This document shows, piece after piece, positions 53,282 to 61,741 of a stretch of DNA of 64,000 nucleotides. Both the position numbers and the translations under genes were made by a program. How positions within the stretch are numbered: the first letter of the stretch is position 1; every line of letters begins with the position of its first letter. Where the stretch lies: positions 62,001-126,000 of the forward strand of contig JBAXPV010000002.1 of the NCBI GenBank assembly GCA_037132075.1, in the 5' to 3' direction. Under the pieces are notes generated by a model that saw only the letters and a program-made list of their open reading frames with translations, was not told the DNA's origin and searched no databases. This DNA is from JBAXPV01 sp037132075 (GTDB lineage Bacteria; Bacteroidota; Bacteroidia; Bacteroidales; CAIXZF01).

Positions 53282-53560
53282 ATGAAACCCAAAAGTAAAC
53301 ACGGAATTGAATTAATAAAATATCTCAAATCGGTCATGCCAATGAATGCATATATGCATTTGCATGAGGGTTTAAAGATCAGCCGGACCTGGCAAAGCCG
53401 TATCATCAATCATCCGGAAAAAATGACACTTAAAATGATCCAGAACCTTTGCAAGGTTGTAAATAACCCGGAAGTCACAGTAAAGTTCCTGGTCAAGAAT
53501 TTCAATTGTGGTTACAATGTTATTACAAAGAGTGAGTACGATTCAATCATGAAGCCATGA
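53282..53560 (+). CDS. Small early protein, possible Cro-like DNA-binding protein
   Basis: A 92-residue basic, helical protein and the first gene to the right of the operator. The stretch KISRTWQSRIINHPEKMTLKMIQNLCKVV resembles a helix-turn-helix and is similar in its end (LxxIxxLCKV) to the protein at 61936. Position suggests a Cro-type counter-regulator; this is inferred from location and fold pattern. Its stop overlaps the next start (ATGA). Confidence 0.45.
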   Translation: MKPKSKHGIELIKYLKSVMPMNAYMHLHEGLKISRTWQSRIINHPEKMTLKMIQNLCKVVNNPEVTVKFLVKNFNCGYNVITKSEYDSIMKP

Positions 53561-53814
53561 GCACAGACTGGAAAAAGGACATTGTATGGGGTCTCGTCAT
53601 AGCCTTAGCGGTGATTGATGTGGCAGCAATGGTTAAAGAAAGAAATGACAAGGCTATTTATGAAATGCAGTTGTCTTCTAAGCAAATTACGATTAATCAA
53701 CTTGAGTCTCAATTAAAAGATGCAAATGTCCGTATCGAAATTGAGCAATTGAAATGGAAGTATGAGATTGAAACTGTAAGACTGAAAACCTTGCTCAATA
53801 CTCAGAAGCCATGA
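53557..53814 (+). CDS. Small membrane/coiled-coil protein
   Basis: An 85-residue protein: one N-terminal membrane helix (IVWGLVIALAVIDVAAM) followed by a continuous charged coiled-coil (about 30-80). The pattern resembles Rz-type spanins or anchored adaptors, but no lysis partner is near, so no role is assigned. Overlaps both neighbours by four bases (ATGA). Confidence 0.45.
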   Translation: MSTDWKKDIVWGLVIALAVIDVAAMVKERNDKAIYEMQLSSKQITINQLESQLKDANVRIEIEQLKWKYEIETVRLKTLLNTQKP

Positions 53815-54032
53815 ACAACTCCAACCGAACTGTATTTTACAAAACAGTGATCAGCATAATTGCAATTTTAATTGCAGTGTGCTCTGTCTATTCAGCTTTT
53901 GCTTTTTCGTTATGGGATACTAATGTAGCCCATTGGACCTGTGACGAAAGAGCTTCTTTTGTATTGAGCTCAGGCTTTGTAATCGGTATTACTGAATTTT
54001 TCTGTTTTTTATTTTTTGAGGACTTACTATGA
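53811..54032 (+). CDS. Small two-helix membrane protein
   Basis: A 73-residue protein with two membrane helices (VISIIAILIAVCSVYSAFAF and VLSSGFVIGITEFFCFLFF) joined by a Cys-containing loop. Unknown function. It is embedded in the overlapping early cluster. Confidence 0.45.
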   Translation: MNNSNRTVFYKTVISIIAILIAVCSVYSAFAFSLWDTNVAHWTCDERASFVLSSGFVIGITEFFCFLFFEDLL

Positions 54033-54289
54033 ACCAGGTCCTCACCATCCAACTCACCCCGGCAGAACTCAAGGCCATGATTCTTGAAGCGCTTCAGGAG
54101 CATGACGCCGCTAAGGCCGGTGCCGACATTTCACAAAAGCTTTATTCCCGCAACCAGGCCGCCAAGAGTCTTGGGATCTCGCATGCTTCAGTATGCATTC
54201 TGGTGAACACCGGTCACCTGGCTGTTACGCCTGACGGCAAGAAGATTATAGGAAAATCCATCATGGAATTTGCACAAAAACGCAATTAA
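54029..54289 (+). CDS. Excisionase-like helix-turn-helix protein
   Basis: An 86-residue protein with a helical N-terminus and an excisionase/MerR-type winged helix: SRNQAAKSLGISHASVCILVNTGHLAVTPDGKKIIGKSIMEF. Such proteins help excise or regulate integrated elements. No integrase is seen in this window, so its partner would be outside it or in the host. Confidence 0.6.
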   Translation: MNQVLTIQLTPAELKAMILEALQEHDAAKAGADISQKLYSRNQAAKSLGISHASVCILVNTGHLAVTPDGKKIIGKSIMEFAQKRN

Positions 54290-54304
54290 TTAGCATAAAA
54301 CGCA

Positions 54305-54532
54305 ATGAACAACCGTCACCATACTGCCATTCTCGAATTTGAAATAATCAAACCCATAGAGGGAGATCCTTTTGAGAAGACAGGTGAGATTCTGGCGCTT
54401 ACTTTTTTCGGGGAGTACTGCCCGAAAGGTTACGCTTTAGCCAGGGCATACAGATTGAGCGAACTGCTCACCCATCCTGACAATTACAAAGCTATTCGCA
54501 TTCTCGAACAGGGTAAACTCAAATTGTTGTAA
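54305..54532 (+). CDS. Small hypothetical protein
   Basis: A 75-residue acidic protein with no recognised domain; alternating short hydrophobic and acidic stretches (AILEFEIIKPIEGDPFEK). Co-directional with the early cluster. Function unknown. Confidence 0.35.
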   Translation: MNNRHHTAILEFEIIKPIEGDPFEKTGEILALTFFGEYCPKGYALARAYRLSELLTHPDNYKAIRILEQGKLKLL

Positions 54533-54556
54533 TCCACAACCAAATAACGCACACTC

Positions 54557-54769
54557 ATGGCAACACAAAAACCAAAACAAATTGAAACCGCGATCCAAAA
54601 CCTGATGGACGTCCTTGAGGGCGAAGTCACATCCAGGACCGAGCATTTTGACAACAAATCAGAGAAGTGGCAGGAGGGCGATCGTGGCCAGGAGTACTCA
54701 GACAAAACAGATCGGATGCAGGAAATGATAGACGAGCTGAGTGACTGGCAGGAAGAGCTGGAGCTGTAA
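54557..54769 (+). CDS. Small charged helical protein
   Basis: A 70-residue, very hydrophilic helical protein rich in Glu, Asp and Gln (MQEMIDELSDWQEELEL at the end). Composition is typical of small phage inhibitor proteins, but nothing specific is recognised. Confidence 0.35.
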   Translation: MATQKPKQIETAIQNLMDVLEGEVTSRTEHFDNKSEKWQEGDRGQEYSDKTDRMQEMIDELSDWQEELEL

Positions 54770-54847
54770 TCCGTAAAATCGAAACAAGCATTTAGAAAAT
54801 CCAAATTTCCGTAAACAATAGAATAAACCCCCAAAAACCGCAAAGAA

Positions 54848-55219
54848 ATGGGAAAAGTAACCTCAAAAAAGAAAACAATTGTAAAGCTTCCGGAGTCCAC
54901 CATTCAGCTCCGTCCTGATGAGCAGGACCGGATCCTGATTGAAAGGCTCAAGGAACATTACAACGAAAAAGCGGCAACCAAGGCCATTCTGAAGGCTGCC
55001 AATGATGCTTTTTATGACATTCCAAGATTGCAGAAACAATCCGACCTGCTTAGCTCCAGGTTGCGTGCTTGCCAGACGTATATAAAGCGCCTGCAGGATG
55101 CACACATGGAAGAGACACGGTACCGCAAAATGCGAGAGGGATTGCTTGAGCAGAATTTTGACAGCTCCATTGCGCTGGACAATGATGATGACGACAACAA
55201 CGAAGATCCACCATGGTAA
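54848..55219 (+). CDS. Small coiled-coil protein
   Basis: A 123-residue protein with a basic N-terminal tail, a helical region with heptad-like spacing (about 30-105) and an Asp/Asn-rich acidic C-terminus (DNDDDDNNEDPPW). The acidic tail is reminiscent of SSB-interacting or DNA-mimic tails. Function unknown. Confidence 0.35.
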   Translation: MGKVTSKKKTIVKLPESTIQLRPDEQDRILIERLKEHYNEKAATKAILKAANDAFYDIPRLQKQSDLLSSRLRACQTYIKRLQDAHMEETRYRKMREGLLEQNFDSSIALDNDDDDNNEDPPW

Positions 55220-55233
55220 ACCATAAAGATAAT

Positions 55234-55390
55234 CCAGGCTCTGTAGGGGTACAACCTGGTCCCAGGCCGACGCGGAGGTAAGCTCAGAGTCGGATAAGGG
55301 GAAGCGGGGATTTTTCTGTAGCTGGATTTAGTCTTCGCTCCCCTTTCCTAAAAATTCCATTCGGCACTGAGACACCAACTAAGGAGTGCC
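55234..55390 (+). ncRNA. Run of four strong hairpins, candidate origin or structured RNA
   Basis: A non-coding gap of about 215 bases holds four consecutive perfect or near-perfect hairpins: CCAGG/CCTGG (55234-55259), CCGAC/GTCGG (55267-55293), AAGGGGAAGCG/CGCTCCCCTTT (55296-55346) and GGCACT/AGTGCC (55363-55390). No T-run follows, so it is not a terminator array. Just upstream of the Rep region, it could be a single-stranded origin, a packaging signal or an RNA. Which one is unknown. Confidence 0.5.
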
Positions 55391-55435
55391 TGGGAAAAAA
55401 CCCAATAAACGTTAAACCAAATCAACGATATTAAA

Positions 55436-55678
55436 ATGAATGATTTTGAACCAATTACAAAAACGCAAGAGGAGGCCATTGACATGTTCAACCTTCTTTT
55501 CCCTGTTGGTAGCCGGGTTGTTCTGTTTAACCGGTATGGTGGTCGTGAAGAACTAACTGTTCAGTCAAAAGCATATAAGAAAGCGCAATATGTTTTCTGC
55601 CATTTCAAAGAGAAGACCGAACGTGTGGTAATGAACCGCATGAGCTATCGCGAACCTGTAAAAGCCGTATCATGTTAG
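55436..55678 (+). CDS. Small hypothetical protein
   Basis: An 80-residue basic protein of unknown family. It begins directly behind GATATTAAAATG, the start-site motif shared by three genes of the element. It overlaps the next gene by seven bases. Confidence 0.45.
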   Translation: MNDFEPITKTQEEAIDMFNLLFPVGSRVVLFNRYGGREELTVQSKAYKKAQYVFCHFKEKTERVVMNRMSYREPVKAVSC

Positions 55679-56178
55679 ACTTTCACATTCAGGAAGACCT
55701 GTTCGGTCATGAGCCTGCAGTAATCGTCTGCAAGCTTCCATTTGCTAAAGTGATCCGCAGACCCATCACCGGTCCGTGGGAAGTAGGCAAGGAGAGCATG
55801 AGAGTGCTCAGGCTCGCTTTTGACACCTGTGTTGAAGAATACGTTCACAAGCGCCTGAATGCCGTCAGGCACATTCTGCGCTCAGGGCAATATCGCTATA
55901 GCGAACTAACCTTAAAGACCCTCTCGAGGACAGAGGATCTTATGAAAGAACTTGAGCGATCACAGTACTTACCTACACGGGTCCGTTTTGCGATCAATGC
56001 TGTAATTCCAGAGTTAAGACACCTGGCACCCAGTGACGAAAAGCGAAAAATTGACTATCACAAGAGATTGGATGCCTTTGAGTCCATTTTGATATCAATT
56101 TTAGACAATGCCCTGGTCGCTGAAGCAAAAAATAATATCAAAACACAAAATTCCATGGCACCAAATTCGACCTCATAA
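55672..56178 (+). CDS. Hypothetical protein before rep
   Basis: A 168-residue, mostly helical protein with no recognised domain. A His/Arg-rich middle (HKRLNAVRHILRSGQYRYSE) may contact nucleic acid. It lies directly before the Rep gene; a weak AGCCCTT/AAGGGTT hairpin follows it at about 56210-56232. Confidence 0.4.
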   Translation: MLDFHIQEDLFGHEPAVIVCKLPFAKVIRRPITGPWEVGKESMRVLRLAFDTCVEEYVHKRLNAVRHILRSGQYRYSELTLKTLSRTEDLMKELERSQYLPTRVRFAINAVIPELRHLAPSDEKRKIDYHKRLDAFESILISILDNALVAEAKNNIKTQNSMAPNSTS

Positions 56179-56261
56179 TTATTCTATAATCCTTAATTAT
56201 CTAGTGTTGTAGCCCTTCCTCGCTAATAAAGGGTTGTTTGGAAAACTCTTTTGATATTAAA

Positions 56262-57629
56262 ATGAAGAATCTGCCAAAAAAAAACCAATACCAAAATCTG
56301 CCTGACAACCCTGTAATAAGAAACCGAAAAAGAAGCAACACCTTATCCTCCTTAAAACGCAAAAACATCAAGCTGTCACAACAAATGGAATCCTACCTAA
56401 AAAAAACAGAACTGACATCCGAACAAACCTTTCACATGCAAAGGTTACGTCGTGAAGTTTTGCGTTGTGCCAATATAAGCCTGTATCGCGATGAAGAGCA
56501 CAAAGGTGAGTTAACCCTTATCCACTCCTATTTATGCGACTGCAAACTCTGCTTTATTTGTAATCAGAGCCGTTGGAAGGCAACCCGAAGAAAGTACCTG
56601 CGTTGGTTCGCATCGAATGAAACAATTGTTGAGGTTGAAAATCCTGACAACAAGTCCGTAAAATATGTGACCAGGACACAGGCTACTTCAAAATACAAGT
56701 CCTGGAGTCTTAAAGCTTATTCCAATTACGACATCATGCACCTTACACTGACAGTACCTCACACTGTCGATGGGTTTGACGGTGAAAAATACTATTTCGA
56801 CAAGCTGTCCCGGCTTTACTGGCTGATGCGTAAAAACCCGGAATGGAATCGCCTGGTATTTGGTGGAGAATACGGGATCGAAACAACCAGGAGCAATAAC
56901 GGCCTGCACATCCATATCCACAGCCTTTTACTGGTTCGCCGTGAGATCCAGAACCGTAACAAATTACACAAACTTATTTTCTTTCTATGGAATAAGGCAA
57001 CGGTTGACCAGAATTCAAACAGGGAGTCATTCGATAAGGAAACTATTGCCGGAATACTAAAAGGCAACCGAACATTCACCGAAGACTTTGTTGCTACTCT
57101 CAATCCAAAGGGTGGAACAAATATCAACCTGGAGACAATCTACGCGATGGATCCAAACACCGGGCAAAAGATCCGCAACATTGAATTCAACAGTGAGCAG
57201 ATGATTTTTGGAGTTCTGGAAGCAATCTCTTATCACTTTTCCCTTCAATGCTTTGACAAAGAGAACAAAACCTTCGATTTCAACCTGATGGCCGATATCA
57301 TGCCAAAGATATACCGCAAAGCCCTTTACAAAAAGTTCGGTTGTTTGCATGGAGAAACCGTTTTGAATCTCAGCGCAGGTGATCCTGACAGCCTGGTGAA
57401 GGAATATGAAGAAGAGGCAGCCAATATCGACAAAGAGACCGGCGAGATCCTGCTTGACTCAGGGTATTACATCATTAACCCGGCACACATCTTTCATCAT
57501 CCCGAAAAAGAATTCAGGCCAATTATCAGCAATGAAGGCAAAAAGAGCATGATCAATGTCGATGCTTTTACCACATCCGAGGCCGTGAATTACATGGGAA
57601 AGATGATCAAACAAAACAGACGAAAATAA
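56262..57629 (+). CDS. Rolling-circle replication initiator (HUH Rep)
   Basis: A 455-residue protein; the start at 56262 follows the GATATTAAAATG motif and a TTG start at 56238 is less likely. A Cys cluster LCDCKLCFICNQSR precedes the HUH region. The HUH metal site is GLHIHIHSLL (His-x-His) near the protein middle, after motif-1-like IMHLTLTVPH. Candidate catalytic Tyr residues lie in EAISYHFSLQ or in the C-terminal EAVNYMGKMIKQ. This resembles Rep_1-type plasmid and small ssDNA-phage initiators, which nick the origin and covalently bind the 5' end. Confidence 0.85.
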   Translation: MKNLPKKNQYQNLPDNPVIRNRKRSNTLSSLKRKNIKLSQQMESYLKKTELTSEQTFHMQRLRREVLRCANISLYRDEEHKGELTLIHSYLCDCKLCFICNQSRWKATRRKYLRWFASNETIVEVENPDNKSVKYVTRTQATSKYKSWSLKAYSNYDIMHLTLTVPHTVDGFDGEKYYFDKLSRLYWLMRKNPEWNRLVFGGEYGIETTRSNNGLHIHIHSLLLVRREIQNRNKLHKLIFFLWNKATVDQNSNRESFDKETIAGILKGNRTFTEDFVATLNPKGGTNINLETIYAMDPNTGQKIRNIEFNSEQMIFGVLEAISYHFSLQCFDKENKTFDFNLMADIMPKIYRKALYKKFGCLHGETVLNLSAGDPDSLVKEYEEEAANIDKETGEILLDSGYYIINPAHIFHHPEKEFRPIISNEGKKSMINVDAFTTSEAVNYMGKMIKQNRRK

Positions 57630-57670
57630 CTACCAATTAACCTAAATCAATAACACCTAAAACAAATCAA

Positions 57671-58081
57671 ATGAACAAATTAACAGTAATCGGAAACATC
57701 GGCAACGATGCAACAATCACCGAAATTGGTGATCGTAAAGTGATCAACTTCACAGTATGTGACAACAAAAAAACCAAAAACAAAGACGGCGTTACCGTTG
57801 AGACACCTATGTGGGTAAATTGCTCATACTGGAAAACCTCCAGCCAGAGTCTTGAGATAGCAAAGTACCTGACCAAAGGAACCAAGGTATATGTTGAGGG
57901 TGAAATGGAGGTTACACTTTACACTTCTAAGAAAAACGGCGTGACCAATTTTAACGTCAATCTACTGACCAGGGACATTCAGTTACTTTCAGTAAAAGAC
58001 GGTGAGGCTAAATCAGAAATTCAGGAATCGAGAGGTCCGGCCAATGCTTCTGCAGTCGAAGCTGATGATCTACCGTTTTAG
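57671..58081 (+). CDS. ssb: Single-stranded DNA-binding protein
   Basis: A 136-residue OB-fold protein: MNKLTVIGNIGNDATI, VINFTVCDN, MWVNCSYW, GTKVYVEGEMEV in the usual order, and the acidic protein-interaction tip DDLPF at the C-terminus. It protects and hands over ssDNA. Encoded immediately after Rep, it marks an ssDNA-type replication module. Confidence 0.95.
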   Translation: MNKLTVIGNIGNDATITEIGDRKVINFTVCDNKKTKNKDGVTVETPMWVNCSYWKTSSQSLEIAKYLTKGTKVYVEGEMEVTLYTSKKNGVTNFNVNLLTRDIQLLSVKDGEAKSEIQESRGPANASAVEADDLPF

Positions 58082-58142
58082 TGAAACCAACAAACACAAC
58101 GAAAACAAATAACATTAATATTAATCATTAATTAAAAAAATC

Positions 58143-58430
58143 ATGGAAGGAAAATTCGTAATTGTTCGTACTTATTCAGCTGGCGTTCATGCTGGAACTC
58201 TAAAAACCCAAAACGGGAAAGAGGTAGTCCTAACTAAGAGCCGTAGACTTTGGTATTGGTCCGGTGCCGCATCACTAAGTGAACTTGCTGTTCGAGGTGC
58301 AAAGAATGTAAGTAGCTGCAAGTTTACTGTCCCTGTGGATGAGATCAAGCTTACAGAAGCAATTGAGATCATACCTTGTACGGGAGAAGCCGAAACGATG
58401 ATCACCACTTGTCCTGAATGGAGGGCATAA
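58143..58430 (+). CDS. DUF6948-like phage protein, copy 1
   Basis: A 95-residue protein beginning MEGKFVIVRTYSAGVHAG, with GKEVVLTKSRRLWYWSGAASLSELA and DEIKLTEAIEIIPC. This pattern matches phage/prophage proteins annotated DUF6948; the function is unknown. It is immediately followed by the Gly-X repeat gene and is duplicated 669 bases downstream. Confidence 0.65.
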   Translation: MEGKFVIVRTYSAGVHAGTLKTQNGKEVVLTKSRRLWYWSGAASLSELAVRGAKNVSSCKFTVPVDEIKLTEAIEIIPCTGEAETMITTCPEWRA

Positions 58431-58432
58431 TC

Positions 58433-58726
<294 letters not shown>

Positions 58727-58737
58727 TAAAAAAAACT

Positions 58738-58763
58738 TCTGGCGGTCAGAAAAAACCGCCAGA
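58738..58763. terminator. Hairpin after copy 1, truncated at the duplication junction
   Basis: TCTGGCGGT (58738-58746) pairs with ACCGCCAGA (58755-58763) around an A-rich loop. The right arm stops where the second copy begins, so the junction lies in this hairpin. The complete 13-bp version is at 59560-59593. Confidence 0.55.
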
Positions 58764-58811
58764 CACAACGAAAACAAATAACATTAATATTAATCATTAA
58801 TTAAAAAAATC

Positions 58812-59099
58812 ATGGAAGGAAAATTCGTAATTGTTCGTACTTATTCAGCTGGCGTTCATGCTGGAACTCTAAAAACCCAAAACGGGAAAGAGGTAGTCCT
58901 AACTAAGAGCCGTAGACTTTGGTATTGGTCCGGTGCCGCATCACTAAGTGAACTTGCTGTTCGAGGTGCAAAGAATGTAAGTAGCTGCAAGTTTACTGTC
59001 CCTGTGGATGAGATCAAGCTTACAGAAGCAATTGAGATCATACCTTGTACGGGAGAAGCCGAAACGATGATCACCACTTGTCCTGAATGGAGGGCATAA
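58812..59099 (+). CDS. DUF6948-like phage protein, copy 2
   Basis: The second copy of the 95-residue protein, with a protein sequence identical to the one at 58143. Sequence identity at the DNA level in both leader and gene points to a recent duplication or active gene conversion. Confidence 0.65.
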   Translation: MEGKFVIVRTYSAGVHAGTLKTQNGKEVVLTKSRRLWYWSGAASLSELAVRGAKNVSSCKFTVPVDEIKLTEAIEIIPCTGEAETMITTCPEWRA

Positions 59100-59101
59100 T
59101 C

Positions 59102-59551
59102 ATGGCAAGCGAAGAAGATCGCAAGACAGCCGGCGACGGCTACGGCTACGGCGACGGCGACGGCTACGGCTACGGCGACGGCTACGGCGACGGCTACGGC
59201 GACGGCTACGGCTCCGGCTACGGCTCCGGCTACGCCTACGGCTCCGGCTACGGCTACGGCTCCGGCTACGGCGACGGCGACGGCGACGGCTGCGGCTCCG
59301 GCTACGGCGACGGCGACGGCGACGGCTGCGGCTACGGCTCCGGCTGCGGCTACGGCTCCGGCGACGGCTACGGCTACGGCGACGGCTCCGGCTACGGCGA
59401 CGGCTACGGCGACGGCGACGGCGACGGCTGCGGCTACGGCTCCGGCTGCGGCTACGGCTACGGCGACGGCGACGGCTCCGGCGACGGCTCCGGCGACGGC
59501 TCCGGCGACGGCTCCGGCGACGGCTACGGCTACGGCTACGGCTACGGCTGA
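59102..59551 (+). CDS. Gly-X dipeptide repeat protein, copy 2
   Basis: A 149-residue version of the copy 1 protein with a longer Gly-X tract (about 70 units, 59132-59548) and extra X residues: Cys (TGC) at several places and one Ala (GCC), beside Asp, Tyr and Ser. The head differs at one residue (EEDRKTAGDG). Codons keep the GGC-NNC pattern strictly. Length and composition differences against copy 1 suggest slippage or diversification. Confidence 0.6.
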   Translation: MASEEDRKTAGDGYGYGDGDGYGYGDGYGDGYGDGYGSGYGSGYAYGSGYGYGSGYGDGDGDGCGSGYGDGDGDGCGYGSGCGYGSGDGYGYGDGSGYGDGYGDGDGDGCGYGSGCGYGYGDGDGSGDGSGDGSGDGSGDGYGYGYGYG

Positions 59552-59559
59552 TAAAAAAA

Positions 59560-59593
59560 AACTTCTGGCGGTCAGAAAAAACCGCCAGAAGTT
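59560..59593. terminator. Perfect 13-bp hairpin after copy 2
   Basis: AACTTCTGGCGGT (59560-59572) pairs with ACCGCCAGAAGTT (59581-59593). On the minus strand it is followed by a run of T's, on the plus strand by TCCC, so it would stop antisense transcription best. Confidence 0.6.
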
Positions 59594-59727
59594 TCCCTCC
59601 ATCCGTAAAGTATCCCGAAGGGAGACATACTGGAGGATTACAGGGAAGTGCCCAGGGAGATTACCGGTAAACATCCGGGTAGTAGCCTGGTAATTGAAAC
59701 TGAATAATCATTTAAAACCAACATATT

Positions 59728-60300
59728 ATGGAAGTCATTCAAATAAAAGTTTACCCAGAAGCAAAAGCCACTTATGAGAAATTAAGAGCGGAGAGCGATG
59801 CTGCCACTGCAGGCGCTTTTTTTGATACGCTCATGGAAGCATACCAACACCCCAGGAAGATTGAAGTTTCAAAACCCGAAGATCTCGCCACAATAGCACA
59901 CCTCACTGAAACCTTTGATCAGCTGCAGGACAAACAAAACGGATTACTGCAGGAAATCGAAAGTCTCCGGCACCAGGTCGAAGAAAATGCAGTGCTGCAG
60001 ACCAGAATCAGCGAGCTTGAAGCTGCTGCTGACGAGCTTATTGCTGCAGCTGAGTCTGCTGCTATTCCATCCGATTGTCTTGTCGTTAAATTCGACAAAA
60101 TGGAAATGGCGCTTTTAGCAGAAATGGCTGGTATTGAAACGAAAAGAGTAGGGAAAGAAGTTTCACCGCAGATTGTAGTTAATCGGTTGGTTTATCATCA
60201 AATAGTTGATGGACCGGGGGATTGGTTACCTCGAACTTACACGCGGCGAGAATTGGTTGCAAAAAATGCAGAGTTACACAAACCAACACCTGAAGCATAA
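59728..60300 (+). CDS. Coiled-coil protein
   Basis: A 190-residue protein with a helical coiled-coil (about 50-115) between a small basic N-terminal part and a helical C-terminal part. Possible DNA-binding or structural role; no family recognised. Its stop overlaps the next start by one base (TAATG). First gene of the block leading to the packaging ATPase. Confidence 0.45.
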   Translation: MEVIQIKVYPEAKATYEKLRAESDAATAGAFFDTLMEAYQHPRKIEVSKPEDLATIAHLTETFDQLQDKQNGLLQEIESLRHQVEENAVLQTRISELEAAADELIAAAESAAIPSDCLVVKFDKMEMALLAEMAGIETKRVGKEVSPQIVVNRLVYHQIVDGPGDWLPRTYTRRELVAKNAELHKPTPEA

Positions 60301-60581
60301 TGGAAAATCCTATGTTAAAAACAATGGTTCGGTCCATTGTTGGCATGATTGGAAAGGACACTATTAAGGAGAAAGCCGATGAATTTTTTAAAGGGCTTAT
60401 CGCTGAAAAAAAAGAGCATCCTCTTCTGGATGGCGAGGTAGATATCATTGGGATACTCTACGAGCATGAGGGTGTGCCTATGTATGGGATTGCAACCATT
60501 GATGCTAATGATTGCATGGTCCGGTACATCATGGCCCAGCCAGTGGGAGAATTTATCGTTAAATCTTTAGAAAATTTATAA
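60300..60581 (+). CDS. Small hypothetical protein
   Basis: A 93-residue protein with a helical N-terminal half (KDTIKEKADEFFKGLIAEKKEH) and a beta-rich C-terminal half. No recognised family. Coupled to the previous gene (TAATG) and followed after one base by the next. Confidence 0.4.
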   Translation: MENPMLKTMVRSIVGMIGKDTIKEKADEFFKGLIAEKKEHPLLDGEVDIIGILYEHEGVPMYGIATIDANDCMVRYIMAQPVGEFIVKSLENL

Positions 60582-60582
60582 T

Positions 60583-61173
60583 ATGCCATTGCCAGGAGTA
60601 ACAGCAGACACAGAAGTCTCAACAGGACAACACGAACACCTCACCTATGGGCCCAAGGGGCTTGATGATCTGTTACGGGAGATGAACACCCCGCGCCAGG
60701 ACTTCTCACCTCCGGAGACAGTGATCACACCAGGAGAGCCGCTCCCTCCGGGATCCACTGCACCCGAGATAGAAGCACAGCCACCGATGGACCGCGAGAC
60801 AGCTGCACGCCAGGGCGAACGCATTGCCCGGCTTGTTGATGGCGGCGTGTCAATCGGAACAGCCTGGTATGCGAAAGCCGAAAAAGTTGAGAAGTACAAA
60901 GCCAGTCACGGAGAAATGCAGGATCTAACAAACGCCTGGACAGACATTGCCATGGAGTACCAGGTTAAGATCAATCCCTGGGCGAACCTGGCATTTCTTA
61001 ATGTCATGATCTATGGTCCTAAGCTGATGCAAGCCTCGACAGATCGCAGGTTTAACATCCTCAATGATCGTATGGCCGCCATGGAAGGAAAGATCAACAA
61101 GCTCAAGGAAATGGAGGCACACCTTGAGGCAATGGAGAAGCAACTTGAAACCAAAAAGAATGGCAAAAAGTGA
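60583..61173 (+). CDS. Hypothetical structural protein
   Basis: A 196-residue protein: a Pro/Thr-rich, probably disordered N-terminus (about 1-70), a helical middle (TAARQGERIARLVDGGVSIG, NPWANLAFLNVMIYGP), and a long C-terminal coiled-coil ending KKNGKK. Directly before, and overlapping by 14 bases with, the packaging ATPase, so it may be a virion or assembly component. Function unknown. Confidence 0.45.
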   Translation: MPLPGVTADTEVSTGQHEHLTYGPKGLDDLLREMNTPRQDFSPPETVITPGEPLPPGSTAPEIEAQPPMDRETAARQGERIARLVDGGVSIGTAWYAKAEKVEKYKASHGEMQDLTNAWTDIAMEYQVKINPWANLAFLNVMIYGPKLMQASTDRRFNILNDRMAAMEGKINKLKEMEAHLEAMEKQLETKKNGKK

Positions 61174-61741
61174 GACCATTGAGCGTTACGCTCAGCTGAT
61201 CATCGTTCTCGGTTATACCGGAACTGGAAAAACCACGCTTGTAAAACAGCTTGTCTACAATGACATCAAGTTACACAAGAGTCATGCGCTGATCATCACT
61301 CCCGACGACATGGAATGGAATTCCCTTGAGGACGTACATCCAAAATTCCCGGAAAGGATCCGCACCTATGTGGGCGCGCGCAGAATGGTTTATATGGATG
61401 GCGTATTGAAGATCGTTGCTGAGAACTTCACCAAGGGGATGCTGGTCCTGGACGACTGCCGCGCTTATCTTGAGGCAAAGACAGTACAGGATCTCCATTA
61501 TCTGTTAATCCGTCGCCGGCAAAAGATGTTTGACATTGTTGCCGTGTCGCATGGATTTACAGAGGTGCCGCCCAAGTTCTTCACCTTCGCATCCAAGATC
61601 ATTTTATTTCGAACCATTGACAGCATTGACACAAGGAAAAAATACCTGAAGGATTTCCTTCAGATGAAAGCGGCACAGGAAAGGGTAAACAAGGCGGCTG
61701 AGAAAGATCCGCATTACTTTGAAATAATAGCGCAAGTATGA
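61160..61741 (+). CDS. Packaging-type ATPase (HerA/FtsK, P9/A32-like)
   Basis: A 193-residue P-loop ATPase; the start at 61160 (MAKSETIERYAQ) is chosen over the open frame at 61064 because it fits the fold. Walker A is LGYTGTGKTTLVKQ, Walker B GMLVLDDCRAYL with the catalytic DD, followed by LLIRRRQKMFDIVAVSHG (an Arg-rich strand with a polar sensor) and FASKIILFRTI. Filamentous-phage Zot proteins share the core but carry a C-terminal TM helix; none is present here. This favours a genome-packaging enzyme of the PRD1/PM2/FLiP type. Confidence 0.75.
   Translation: MAKSETIERYAQLIIVLGYTGTGKTTLVKQLVYNDIKLHKSHALIITPDDMEWNSLEDVHPKFPERIRTYVGARRMVYMDGVLKIVAENFTKGMLVLDDCRAYLEAKTVQDLHYLLIRRRQKMFDIVAVSHGFTEVPPKFFTFASKIILFRTIDSIDTRKKYLKDFLQMKAAQERVNKAAEKDPHYFEIIAQV

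Noticed and set aside
61160..61741. Filamentous-phage Zot protein
   Set aside because: The P-loop core is compatible, but there is no C-terminal membrane helix or periplasmic domain, and no signal-peptide major coat protein is found nearby.
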